Origin: Mesonia sp008017825
GTDB taxonomy: Bacteria > Bacteroidota > Bacteroidia > Flavobacteriales > Flavobacteriaceae
Length of the DNA: 64,000 bases
NCBI RefSeq assembly: GCF_008017825.1
Contig: NZ_VRLS01000026.1
Coordinates: 62,001-126,000, forward strand
Direction: 5' to 3'
Part shown: positions 44,101 through 51,110 of the stretch, piece after piece
How positions within the stretch are numbered: position 1 is the stretch's first letter
How the letters are laid out: every line of letters begins with the position of its first letter
Translations under genes and position numbers: made by a program
The notes under the pieces: model-generated
What the model was told of the DNA's origin: nothing
The model's database searches: none
Seen by the model: the letters and a program-made list of their open reading frames with translations, nothing else

Positions 44101-44174
44101 CTAAAGCGGAATTGATTCGTATTAAAACTGAAGAAGCTAAAACCAATTCTTCTGTAGAAACCAACCCAAACTAA
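41151..44174 (+). CDS. Large periplasmic tetratricopeptide-repeat protein
   Basis: 1007 residues with a signal peptide ending PVMSQQ, then an almost unbroken array of TPRs and TPR-like repeats (for example YYQLGYAYYKQGEYQNAINE and YYRATELYNEGNYSAALVHF). A short acidic and Ser/Thr-rich tail ends the chain. No enzymatic domain is visible; it is a scaffold for protein contacts in the periplasm, of the YbgF/BamD-like type. It is 27 bp upstream of an outer-membrane barrel gene and divergent from ftsE. I recall this ftsE-TPR-barrel arrangement as conserved in flavobacteria, which hints at envelope assembly or division. Confidence 0.85.
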   Translation: MLKKISLCLALTASISVPVMSQQTAIYTNDFADYNRAMVLFENNQYKAAQTLFQKVEQEVSSLELKADCAYYVAICAVRLNQSNADALMEDFVNEHPTSTKRNSAYINVANYYFNNGDYNRARQWYEKVDTAGLSRAEQQEFNFNNGYAYFKAGRKEEAKTYFNRVRDSKEYGSQAKYYLGFIAYEGDNYQEANDMFEEVKGDGRLDKSLSYFQSDMNFKLGKFEKAIELGKAQLDRSNRQEKSELNKIIGESYFNLEQYDQAIPYLKEYQGKRGKWNNTDYYQLGYAYYKQGEYQNAINEFNKIIDGQNHVAQNAYYHLAESYVELNQKQQALNAFKNASEMNFDEKIQEDAALNYAKLSYEIGNNYKSIPEVLTAFLEKYPNNSATTEIEKLLIDSYITSKNYQKALSILEGSNKYNDKLVYQKVAYYRATELYNEGNYSAALVHFNKSLKERNDAAFTAKATYWKAESDYNLENYQSALIGYKEFMGMTAAKQTEEFKAIDYNIGYVYFKKKEYANAISHFNAYAEKNNIPLTQKNDAYLRLGDSHFVTSNYWPAMEAYNKSIALKGIDSDYAYFQKAISYGFVNKNQDKIKDLESFVSKYPKSIYKDDALYELGNTYVAEENSAAALKAYDRLQSETPSSSFVSKSLLKQGLIFYNGNESDKALTKFKKVVADYPNTNEAVQAVKTARGIYVDLGRTDEYASWVQNLDFVEVADSDIDNATYEAAEQQFIQNNTNPAIKGFEKYLQEFPNGLHATSANFYLAQLQFKTDKKAEAAPHYNYVIQQPRSEFTEQALARLSQIYLEQKNYQKAIPVLKRLETEADFPQNITFAQSNLMKSYYQQEDYAQTIVYAERVLQNGKIENQVKSDAQVFIARSAIKTGDENRAKSAYQEVQKIAKGELAAEAQYYEAYFLRKDSKFKESNAAVQVLAKDFSGYKMYGAKGLVIMAKNFYDLEDAYQATYILENVIHNFEAFPKVVEEAKAELIRIKTEEAKTNSSVETNPN

Positions 44175-44201
44175 TTTTAAACTCAAACTAATCTTTCTTA
44201 T

Positions 44202-45950
44202 ATGCAACGCATTTCATTAAGTAAAGTATTTTTATACAGTATCACTTTTTTATTCACTGGAGTAGCTTTTGCTCAAGAAGATGAAGAAGGCGATATCGAT
44301 ACCGAAAGGCTCATTATTGTAAAACCCTATTCGCCTACCGTAAGTGACGCGTTTAAGGTAAAGCAAACCCCAGTAATAAATGACTCTACAGAAAACAAAA
44401 AGAAGCAAGTTTCTTACGATATTTTTTCGTTCCCTGTAGCTTCAACTTTTACACCTGCAAAAGGTACAGCTGCTGGAGTTACTAGAAAATCTATGCCACG
44501 ACTCTATGATAATTATGCTTCTTTAGGCTTTGGTAATTACTCTAACATTGCGGCAGAATTTTACAGCACTATTAACTTAGATAGAGGTAAAGAAGTTTCT
44601 ATTGGTTTGGTGCATAACTCTTCTCAAGGAGGAATAGATGAAGCTCGTCTAGATGATAAGTTTTATGACACAGGTTTAGAAATTGGTTATAAAGCTCAAC
44701 AACGTAATTTTACTTGGGGAGTAGATGCTGGTTTTCAGCACCAAGTTTATAACTGGTATGGAATTCCAGATTATTTCCAACCCACAGACATTGAATTAGC
44801 AGGAATCGACCCTCAACATTCTTATTATGCTGCGACATTTGGGGCAAATATAGATATGGAACAAGGGATTTTTGATGAAGCTAAGTTTAAATACAGAAGA
44901 TTTGGTGATAATTTTGGAAGCGGTGAAAACCATGTAAAATGGACTCCGAAGTTAGAATTTCCGGTTGTAGAACAACTTATTGGGACAGAGCTTTCTTTTG
45001 ACTTTGTGAATGGAAATTTTGATGAAAGCTACGAAAATCTTCCCGTAAGCAATCAATACGGTTTCTTTAATTTAGGTGTAGCGCCAAGCATTCAAATACA
45101 AAATGAAGACCTTTCTGTAAACTTAGGAGCTCAGTTGGTGTATTCTATGGATATAGAAAATGAAGACAATAACCTGTATTTGTATCCAAAAGTGACAGGG
45201 AGTTACCGTGTAGCGGGAGATTATTTTATCGCTTACGCTGGAGCGGAAGGAGAATTAAAGCAAAATACATATTATGAATTCGTACAAGAAAATCCGTTTG
45301 TTTCTCCAACCTTACTAGTAGCACCAACCGATAAGCAATATGATATCTACCTTGGAGGAAAAGGAAAATTTACAGATCAAATAAGTTATAACATCCGCGG
45401 AAGCTATAAATCTGAAGTCAATAAACCTATGTTTATTCACAATCCTTATGTAGCGACAGGAAATACTCCAAAGGAAGGCTATGAAAATTTCAATTCATTT
45501 GGAGTGGTTTATGATGACGTCACGACGGTTTCTTTTTTTGGAGAACTGCAATTTGCATTAAGTGATGATTTTAATGTGAGACTTAACGGAACTTATAATA
45601 ACTATAGCGCCGATACACAGGATGAAGTTTGGAACTTACCTGAGTTTGAAGGTTCTTTAGCTTTAGATTATCAAATTACCGAAAAGTGGTTTGCAGGTGC
45701 GAGTATGTTTGCCGTAGGAGAACGTAATGTTTATTTAGACTTTCAAGGAGTACAAAGCACTTACCAAACCAAAGGAACAATGGATGCTTACTTAGATGCT
45801 AACTTGCGAGTAGGCTATAAATTAAACGACCGACTTTCTTTATTTGCACGTGGGAATAACTTATTAACCGAAAACTACAGACCTTGGTTAGGTTACCCAA
45901 CACAAGGTTTACAAGTTATGGCAGGAGCTAGTTATCAATTTGATTGGTAG
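44202..45950 (+). CDS. Outer-membrane beta-barrel protein (plug-less, TonB-receptor-like)
   Basis: 582 residues. A signal peptide ending VAFAQ is followed by an acidic segment (EDEEGDIDTERLIIVKPYSP) and then strands that alternate through to the C-terminal MAGASYQFDW. Relatives are often labelled TonB-dependent receptors because of strand similarity and the ending LFARGNNLLTENYRPWLGYP, but I see no plug domain. It probably forms a barrel that works with the TPR protein encoded 27 bp upstream. The gene ends at a terminator that overlaps the next promoter. Confidence 0.8.
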   Translation: MQRISLSKVFLYSITFLFTGVAFAQEDEEGDIDTERLIIVKPYSPTVSDAFKVKQTPVINDSTENKKKQVSYDIFSFPVASTFTPAKGTAAGVTRKSMPRLYDNYASLGFGNYSNIAAEFYSTINLDRGKEVSIGLVHNSSQGGIDEARLDDKFYDTGLEIGYKAQQRNFTWGVDAGFQHQVYNWYGIPDYFQPTDIELAGIDPQHSYYAATFGANIDMEQGIFDEAKFKYRRFGDNFGSGENHVKWTPKLEFPVVEQLIGTELSFDFVNGNFDESYENLPVSNQYGFFNLGVAPSIQIQNEDLSVNLGAQLVYSMDIENEDNNLYLYPKVTGSYRVAGDYFIAYAGAEGELKQNTYYEFVQENPFVSPTLLVAPTDKQYDIYLGGKGKFTDQISYNIRGSYKSEVNKPMFIHNPYVATGNTPKEGYENFNSFGVVYDDVTTVSFFGELQFALSDDFNVRLNGTYNNYSADTQDEVWNLPEFEGSLALDYQITEKWFAGASMFAVGERNVYLDFQGVQSTYQTKGTMDAYLDANLRVGYKLNDRLSLFARGNNLLTENYRPWLGYPTQGLQVMAGASYQFDW

Positions 45951-46003
45951 AAATCCTCAACCAACAATTGATTAAAAAATAGTTAAATAGAATATATTGA
46001 TTT

Positions 46004-46040
46004 AAAAAGCGTTTGTCAATGGCAAACGCTTTTTATTTTT
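46004..46040 (+). terminator. Terminator of the TPR/barrel operon
   Basis: AAAAAGCGTTTG and CAAACGCTTTTT form a perfect 12-bp stem around TCAATGG, followed by TATTTTT. It lies 54 bp after the barrel stop codon. Confidence 0.85.
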
Positions 46041-46041
46041 G
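46012..46041 (+). promoter_or_regulatory. Promoter of the amidohydrolase gene, inside the terminator
   Basis: -33 TTTG at 46012-46015 and -7 TATTTTTG at 46034-46041, spaced by 18 bp. The -33 is in the left arm of the terminator stem and the -7 begins at its last base. Confidence 0.6.
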
Positions 46042-46055
46042 TAAAAAATAACTCC

Positions 46056-47675
46056 ATGAAGAAAATATTATTCCTCTTTATATTAATAAGTCTACAAGCT
46101 TGTCAAAAGAAGCAACAAGTAGATTTAATTGTTAGAAATGCAAAAGTCTACACCGTAGACGGGAAATTTAATATAGCTAAAGGTTTTGCCGTAAATAATG
46201 GGAGAATTATAGAAGTAGCCGATGCAGAAGAATTACAGTTAAAATATAAAGGGAAAGAGGTTTATGATGCTAAAGGACGTACGGTTTATCCTGGGTTTAT
46301 AGATGCCCATGCACATTTTTACGGTCTAGGTTTACAACTTCAAAAAGTAGATTTAACCAATACCAAAAGTTATGATGAGGTTGTAGAACGTATTATAAAA
46401 TTTCAAGAAAAGAATCAAGTTAGTTTTATCACGGGAAGAGGATGGGATCAAAACGATTGGGAGGATAAAAATTTCCCCACAAAAGATACTTTAGATAAAT
46501 TATTTCCTAACACTCCTATTGCAGTTACCCGAATTGACGGTCATGCAATGTTAGTGAATAAAAAAGCTTTAGAACTCGCAGGGATTAATAGATACACTAA
46601 AGTGGAAGGTGGAGAAGTAGAATTAAAGCGAGGGAAACTGACAGGAATTTTAATAGATAACCCTATGAGCTTGGTTGAGAATATTATTCCTAAAGCCAGC
46701 AAAGAACAAGCAATCAAAGGCTTATTAGATGCTCAAAAAATTGCTTTCAATTTGGGGCTTACAACTATAGATGATGCTGGTTTAAATAGAGAAAGTATAA
46801 TGCTTATCGATAGTTTGCAAAAATCTGGAGATTTAAAAATGCGTCTCTATGCTATGGTTCAAAATCAAGAAGAGGACTTAGATTATTTCTTGAATAAAGG
46901 AATTATGAAAACAGATAGGCTTCATGTTAGATCTGTCAAAGTTTATGCTGATGGTGCTTTAGGATCACGAGGAGCAGCCTTGAAAAAACCATATTCCGAT
47001 AAGAAAAAACATTTTGGAGCTATGGTGATTGGTATAGATGAGTTTAAAAAATTGGCGGCTAAAATAAGCAATACCGAATATCAAATGAATACGCACGCCA
47101 TTGGAGATTCTGCCAATTTTGTTGTATTAAGAACTTATGATTCTATTTTAAAACACGAAAATGATAAGCGCTGGAGGGTAGAACACGCCCAGATTATAGA
47201 CGAAAAAGATTTTAAATACTTTGGCGGAAATATTTTACCATCAGTTCAACCTACACACGCGACGAGCGACATGTATTGGGCCAAAGAACGAATAGGAGAG
47301 AAGCGATTAAAAAATGCTTATGCTTATAAAAAGCTTTTGGAACAAACCGGAAAAATTGCTTTGGGAACCGATTTTCCTGTTGAAAAAGTAAGTCCGTTTT
47401 TAACTTTTTATGCAGCAGTAGCTAGACAAGATGTTCACCAATATCCTAAAGAAGGATTTCAAAAAGAAAATGCTTTATCTAGAGAAGAGACCTTACGCGG
47501 TATGACCATTTGGGCGGCTTACGCTAACTTTGAGGAAAAAGAGAAAGGAAGTATTGAGAAAGGAAAAGTAGCCGATTTTATTGTGTTAGATCAAGATATA
47601 ATGCAAGTAGATTCAAAATTAATACCCAAAACAAAGGTAATGGCTACTTTTGTGGGTGGAGAACAAGTAAAATAA
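46056..47675 (+). CDS. YtcJ-like metal-dependent amidohydrolase, lipoprotein
   Basis: 539 residues with lipobox LQAC (Cys16). Amidohydrolase-3 features are VRNAKVYTVDG, the metal-binding GFIDAHAHF (about 84), a lysine/strand segment SVKVYADGALGSRGAA, MNTHAIGDSAN, the late RVEHAQI, and LGTDFPVEKVSP near the C-terminus. The family hydrolyses amides or related bonds with one or two metals; YtcJ substrates are mostly unknown. Surface or periplasmic anchoring is unusual for amidohydrolases but frequent in Bacteroidota copies. It has its own promoter. Confidence 0.88.
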   Translation: MKKILFLFILISLQACQKKQQVDLIVRNAKVYTVDGKFNIAKGFAVNNGRIIEVADAEELQLKYKGKEVYDAKGRTVYPGFIDAHAHFYGLGLQLQKVDLTNTKSYDEVVERIIKFQEKNQVSFITGRGWDQNDWEDKNFPTKDTLDKLFPNTPIAVTRIDGHAMLVNKKALELAGINRYTKVEGGEVELKRGKLTGILIDNPMSLVENIIPKASKEQAIKGLLDAQKIAFNLGLTTIDDAGLNRESIMLIDSLQKSGDLKMRLYAMVQNQEEDLDYFLNKGIMKTDRLHVRSVKVYADGALGSRGAALKKPYSDKKKHFGAMVIGIDEFKKLAAKISNTEYQMNTHAIGDSANFVVLRTYDSILKHENDKRWRVEHAQIIDEKDFKYFGGNILPSVQPTHATSDMYWAKERIGEKRLKNAYAYKKLLEQTGKIALGTDFPVEKVSPFLTFYAAVARQDVHQYPKEGFQKENALSREETLRGMTIWAAYANFEEKEKGSIEKGKVADFIVLDQDIMQVDSKLIPKTKVMATFVGGEQVK

Positions 47676-47684
47676 TTTTTTGAA

Positions 47685-47760
47685 TGTCAATTCGGGCGGA
47701 GTCGAGAATAATACGGTTTAGAAATTAGTATTTACAGACCTTCCGCCAGAATGAGTTTTT
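47685..47760. repeat. Degenerate inverted repeat between convergent genes
   Basis: Left end TGTCAATTCGGGCGGAGTCG, right end TTCCGCCAGAATGAG. The outer parts are imperfect reverse complements (GGGCGGA/TCCGCC and TTCGG/AGAAT-like). It resembles the TGTCATTCCGAGCGGAGTCGAG elements I remember from many Bacteroidota intergenic regions. No clean terminator was seen here. Confidence 0.5.
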
Positions 47761-47802
47761 CTATGTTGATGCGAAGTGTGATAAAGAAGTTGGTTTTAAA
47801 AT

Positions 47803-48576
47803 TTATCTTCCGCCATTAGCTTGTAAATCGGCAATGCAAGCGGCATCTAAGTTTGGTGTTTCTCCTTGCTCTAGCATTCCAATCATTCCTGAAGCGAATT
47901 CCGCTTGAGCGCGCATTAAACAACCTTCTGTAATACAATGCCCGTCAGATTCTGGATCTTTATGGTCGCTTTGTAGCGGTGTCCCCACATCTACAAGTCC
48001 TAATAAATGAGCAAATTCATGTTTTAAAACAGTAGTTTCTACATCTACAATAGTAGGTGCTGTTAGACCAGATGTAGTCTCTTGAATGGTTTTTTGATAG
48101 ATAACCATTGAAGTATTTTGATAAGCGGTACCTAAGGTAAATTGATTTCCTTCATCATTCGCACTATTTCCGTTGGCAAAGAAGACAAAAACTTTGATTG
48201 TACTATCATCATTAAATGCCGTTCGGTTATTTGCTTCAATCTCTCTTATTTCTTCAATAGAAAAGGGAGCGTCACTCGGAGCAGCAATCTGTCTCTGAGT
48301 TATATTTACATTAGTTTTAAAAGTTCTTGTTTGTATAAAACTTTTTAAATTTTCTAAACTCTGAGCTTGTGGCTGAAAACCATCTGGGTAAACCACCTCA
48401 ACTTCTAAATTCTGAAAAATATCATTTCCTAATAAATCTTCTGCAGAAGCCCCAAGGTTAAGGTTATTACCAGGAATACCAGAAGGAGAGTCTCCGTTAT
48501 CATTAGAATCATCTTTGCTACAGCCAACAATTAATAATAAGGTAAACATTAATGAGAGTACGCTAATTTTTTTCAT
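47803..48576 (-). CDS. Metzincin-like zinc metalloprotease lipoprotein
   Basis: 257 residues with lipobox IVGC (Cys19), followed by an Asp/Ser/Asn linker. The zinc site reads HEFAHLLGLVD (His186, Glu187, His190, Gly193, Asp196), that is HExxHxxGxxD, where Asp stands as third ligand as in snapalysins instead of His. Met221 in CLMRAQ may be the Met-turn. Two Cys (C214, C219) and C247 may form disulfides. It probably cleaves proteins at the cell surface; substrate unknown. It is convergent with the amidohydrolase gene. Confidence 0.8.
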   Translation of the reverse strand: MKKISVLSLMFTLLLIVGCSKDDSNDNGDSPSGIPGNNLNLGASAEDLLGNDIFQNLEVEVVYPDGFQPQAQSLENLKSFIQTRTFKTNVNITQRQIAAPSDAPFSIEEIREIEANNRTAFNDDSTIKVFVFFANGNSANDEGNQFTLGTAYQNTSMVIYQKTIQETTSGLTAPTIVDVETTVLKHEFAHLLGLVDVGTPLQSDHKDPESDGHCITEGCLMRAQAEFASGMIGMLEQGETPNLDAACIADLQANGGR

Positions 48577-48632
48577 AAATAGATATTTATTTTTTTGAAA
48601 TATAAGTAGCTCTTCTTCAAATTACAGAGGCT

Positions 48633-49340
48633 TTAAGATAACTTTAATTCCGCTAAATAATCATAATGTTCTCCTTCTTGAATCAACTTACAAGAGAATC
48701 CGTTGCTTTCTGCAGCTAATTGCAGAGAATTGAAATCTACATAGAGCCAATCAAAAATAGCAGAAATTTCATTCTTATATTTGATTTGGTAATTAAGTTC
48801 TCCGTAATATTGATTAGGGTCTACCCAAATAGAACCATCTTCTTCTTTATCGAATAAATATTGTAGATCTGATGAATCTAACAAAACTTTACCTTCAGGG
48901 TTTAAAATGGTTTTAAGGTGTTGAAAAAATTGAGTGAGATTTTTGAGTTTACCAACAACTCCAATTCCGTTCATAAGCATTAAAATGGTGTCAAACCTTT
49001 CTCTTTCTTCAAAGAAATCTTGTACCACAGCATTTTTAATTCCGCGTAAGCGAGCAACTTTTATGGCACCTTGAGAAATGTCAATTGCTTTAACTTCTAT
49101 TCCTTTTTCTTGTAATGCTAAGGCGTGACTGCCCGCGCAACAACCCACATCTAAAGTTTTTCCTTTACATAATTTTAGTGCCTTTTGCTCTAATGCAGGC
49201 ATTTCTTTTAGTTGTCTAAAAAGATAATCTGTTGGGATTTCGTCTTCGTCAAAATCTTCTGAGAGAACTTTAATGTTTTCTGAATCATTATGATGATAAT
49301 AGTCTAATACAGCTTGGCCAAAAATGTCGGGTACAATCAA
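48633..49340 (-). CDS. Class I SAM-dependent methyltransferase
   Basis: 235 residues. An N-terminal helical part (DIFGQAVLDYYHH) is followed by the Rossmann fold with motif I KTLDVGCCAGSHALAL (about 63), EVKAIDIS, a motif IV-like FDTILMLMNGIG, and a C-terminal half with LLDSSDLQYLF. The family methylates small molecules; its substrate is unknown. The open frame begins with TTG at 49340; no ATG lies near. A minus-strand TACCTTTG (49345-49338) overlaps that TTG, so either the box is chance or the true start differs. Divergent from the YkgJ-like gene. Confidence 0.8.
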   Translation of the reverse strand: MIVPDIFGQAVLDYYHHNDSENIKVLSEDFDEDEIPTDYLFRQLKEMPALEQKALKLCKGKTLDVGCCAGSHALALQEKGIEVKAIDISQGAIKVARLRGIKNAVVQDFFEERERFDTILMLMNGIGVVGKLKNLTQFFQHLKTILNPEGKVLLDSSDLQYLFDKEEDGSIWVDPNQYYGELNYQIKYKNEISAIFDWLYVDFNSLQLAAESNGFSCKLIQEGEHYDYLAELKLS

Positions 49341-49360
49341 AGGTAATATTTTTAGATGTT

Positions 49361-49368
49361 TATATTTG
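49361..49368 (+). promoter_or_regulatory. -7 box of the YkgJ-like gene
   Basis: TATATTTG, a perfect box ending 5 bp before the ATG at 49374. It excludes the in-frame ATG at 49356, and it implies a message with little or no leader. Confidence 0.45.
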
Positions 49369-49373
49369 CAGCT

Positions 49374-49865
49374 ATGGATGAGGTTTTAAAAAACTTGCCA
49401 AAGCAAGCCAAAGATAAACATAAGGAGAATAAAAAGCTTTTTGCTAAACTTAAAAAAAAGCCACCAAAGCATTTAGATCTTTTAATGCAAGAATTACACG
49501 ATGATGAATTTGAAAAAACAGATTGTCTTACATGTGCAAATTGTTGTAAAACTACAGGTCCTTTATTTACAAATAAGGATGTGGAGCGTATTTCTAAATT
49601 TTTTAAAATGAAACCCCAAGCGTTTATAGATGCTTATTTAAGGGTTGATGAGGAAAATGATTATGTGTTGCAGCAAGTGCCTTGTACATTTTTAGGAGCT
49701 GATAATATGTGTTCTATCTATGATGTGAGACCTAAAGCTTGCGCGAAATTTCCTCATACCGATCGCAGGAAATTTCAGCAAATAGCCCATTTAACCTTAA
49801 AAAATGTAGCGATTTGTCCTGCGGCTTATAATATTGTGGAAGAAATGAAAAAGCGACTACCTTAA
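49374..49865 (+). CDS. YkgJ-family cysteine-cluster protein
   Basis: 163 residues starting MDEVLKNLPKQAKDKH. A CLTCANCCKTTG motif (about 44-55), CTFLG with MCSIYDVRPKAC in the middle, and a late ICPAAY give the CxxCxxCC...C...C pattern of the YkgJ/DUF family, thought to bind zinc or an Fe-S cluster. The function is unknown. Its last 4 bp overlap the stop codon of the convergent NamZ-like gene. Confidence 0.9.
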   Translation: MDEVLKNLPKQAKDKHKENKKLFAKLKKKPPKHLDLLMQELHDDEFEKTDCLTCANCCKTTGPLFTNKDVERISKFFKMKPQAFIDAYLRVDEENDYVLQQVPCTFLGADNMCSIYDVRPKACAKFPHTDRRKFQQIAHLTLKNVAICPAAYNIVEEMKKRLP

Positions 49866-51103
49866 TGGTATAATAAATAAGGCTGTCTCATTTTACCATA
49901 GTTTTCAATACCTTTTTTCCAATTCGCTTTAATTTTGTTAGAGTCCCAACCTTGTTTAATTTGTTGTTGTAATTTTTTGGTTCCTGCTAGTTTGCTAAAA
50001 AACGGAGTAAAGAAATCATTTTTATTTTCTGATTTTTCATAAGCTTCTAACAACCATTTTAATTCAATTGTTGAAAGTAGAGGTTCTTCACTTAAATCTT
50101 TACCATAGCAGATTTTTCCTTGATTCTTGGGATGTTTGGCTCCGTCGTTGGGTTGCGGAGTATATTTATAATCAAAATAATTGGAGTCTAAGGTTGGAGA
50201 TCCAAAAACTTGAAACTGTTTAGAAGTTCCACGTCCTGCATTTACGGGAGTGCCCTCAAAAAAACATAAACTTGGGTAGAGATTAATAGATTGATTGTTG
50301 GGTAGGTTAGGTGATGGTTTTATAGGCAATGAATAATGATCTTTTTTAGAGTAGTTTATCATTTTAATGACCATAAGATCACAAATGAGATTGTTTTGTA
50401 ACCATTTTTCCCCGTTAATCATTTGAGCATATTCTCCAATCGTCATTCCGTGGACGATGGGAATTGGATGCATGCCCACAAAACTTTGGTGTTCTTTTTC
50501 TAAAATAGGTCCGTCTATATAATGTCCGTTTGGGTTGGGACGATCTAAAATTAAAACCGTTAAACCTTTTTCTGCAGCAGCTTCCATTACATAATGTAAG
50601 GTAGAAATGTAGGTGTAAAATCGAACGCCTACATCTTGAATATCAAAGACTAAAATATCTAAACCTTCCAACTGCTTTTGAGTTGGTTTTTTATTACTTC
50701 CGTAAAGAGAAACGATAGAGATTCCCGTTTTTGCATCAAATCCATCCACCACTTTTTCGCCAGCATCGGCTTTTCCTCTGAACCCATGTTCGGGAGAAAA
50801 AGCTTTTACGACATCAATATTCAAGGAAACCAAAGAATCTACCAAATGCGTGTAACCTCCATTACCTTTAAATACTACCGATGTTTGATTGCCTACAATG
50901 CCTACTTTCTTACCTTTTAAAAGTGGGAGGTAAGCTTCGGTTTGATTGGCGCCTATGATTAATTTATTTTCATTATTGAGGGTTGTGTTAGTTTTTGCTT
51001 CCGCGGAAGCGTGAACAGGAGATTTTTTTGATGACGGACTAATGCAAGAAACAATAGCAATGACACCGATAAAAAATGTATTTTTGAAAAAATGTAAAAA
51101 CAT
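49862..51103 (-). CDS. namZ: NamZ-type exo-N-acetylmuramidase (DUF1343), exported
   Basis: 413 residues. An N-terminal segment with IVSC (Cys20) suggests a lipoprotein or a signal anchor. DUF1343 features include KVGIVGNQTSVV, FSPEHGFRG, IVSLYGSNKKPT, FDIQDVGVRFYTYISTLHY, LDRPNPN and the late INLYPSLCFFEGTPVNAGRG. NamZ enzymes remove terminal N-acetylmuramic acid from peptidoglycan fragments, in cell-wall recycling. It is encoded head-to-head with a LolE-like permease gene. A GCTTCCGCGGAAGC palindrome at 50997-51010 encodes part of the linker (ASAEA). Confidence 0.88.
   Translation of the reverse strand: MFLHFFKNTFFIGVIAIVSCISPSSKKSPVHASAEAKTNTTLNNENKLIIGANQTEAYLPLLKGKKVGIVGNQTSVVFKGNGGYTHLVDSLVSLNIDVVKAFSPEHGFRGKADAGEKVVDGFDAKTGISIVSLYGSNKKPTQKQLEGLDILVFDIQDVGVRFYTYISTLHYVMEAAAEKGLTVLILDRPNPNGHYIDGPILEKEHQSFVGMHPIPIVHGMTIGEYAQMINGEKWLQNNLICDLMVIKMINYSKKDHYSLPIKPSPNLPNNQSINLYPSLCFFEGTPVNAGRGTSKQFQVFGSPTLDSNYFDYKYTPQPNDGAKHPKNQGKICYGKDLSEEPLLSTIELKWLLEAYEKSENKNDFFTPFFSKLAGTKKLQQQIKQGWDSNKIKANWKKGIENYGKMRQPYLLYH
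50997..51010. repeat. Palindrome GCTTCCGCGGAAGC within the NamZ-like gene
   Basis: An exact 14-nt palindrome encoding part of ASAEA. The same core occurs at 57313-57328 in another gene, where it also encodes ASAEA. Confidence 0.7.
51079..51086 (+). promoter_or_regulatory. -7 box of the LolE/FtsX-like gene
   Basis: TATTTTTG within the start of the divergent NamZ-like gene. It lies 24 bp before the TTG at 51111 and so supports that start over the in-frame codons upstream. Confidence 0.45.
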
Positions 51104-51110
51104 ACGAGAC

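Noticed and set aside
44202..45950. Call as a full TonB-dependent receptor
   Set aside because: A barrel and signal peptide are visible but no plug domain or TonB box could be recognised.
51042..51110. Upstream start for the LolE/FtsX-like permease
   Set aside because: This part overlaps the NamZ-like gene in antisense, contains the -7 box and does not resemble the family start.
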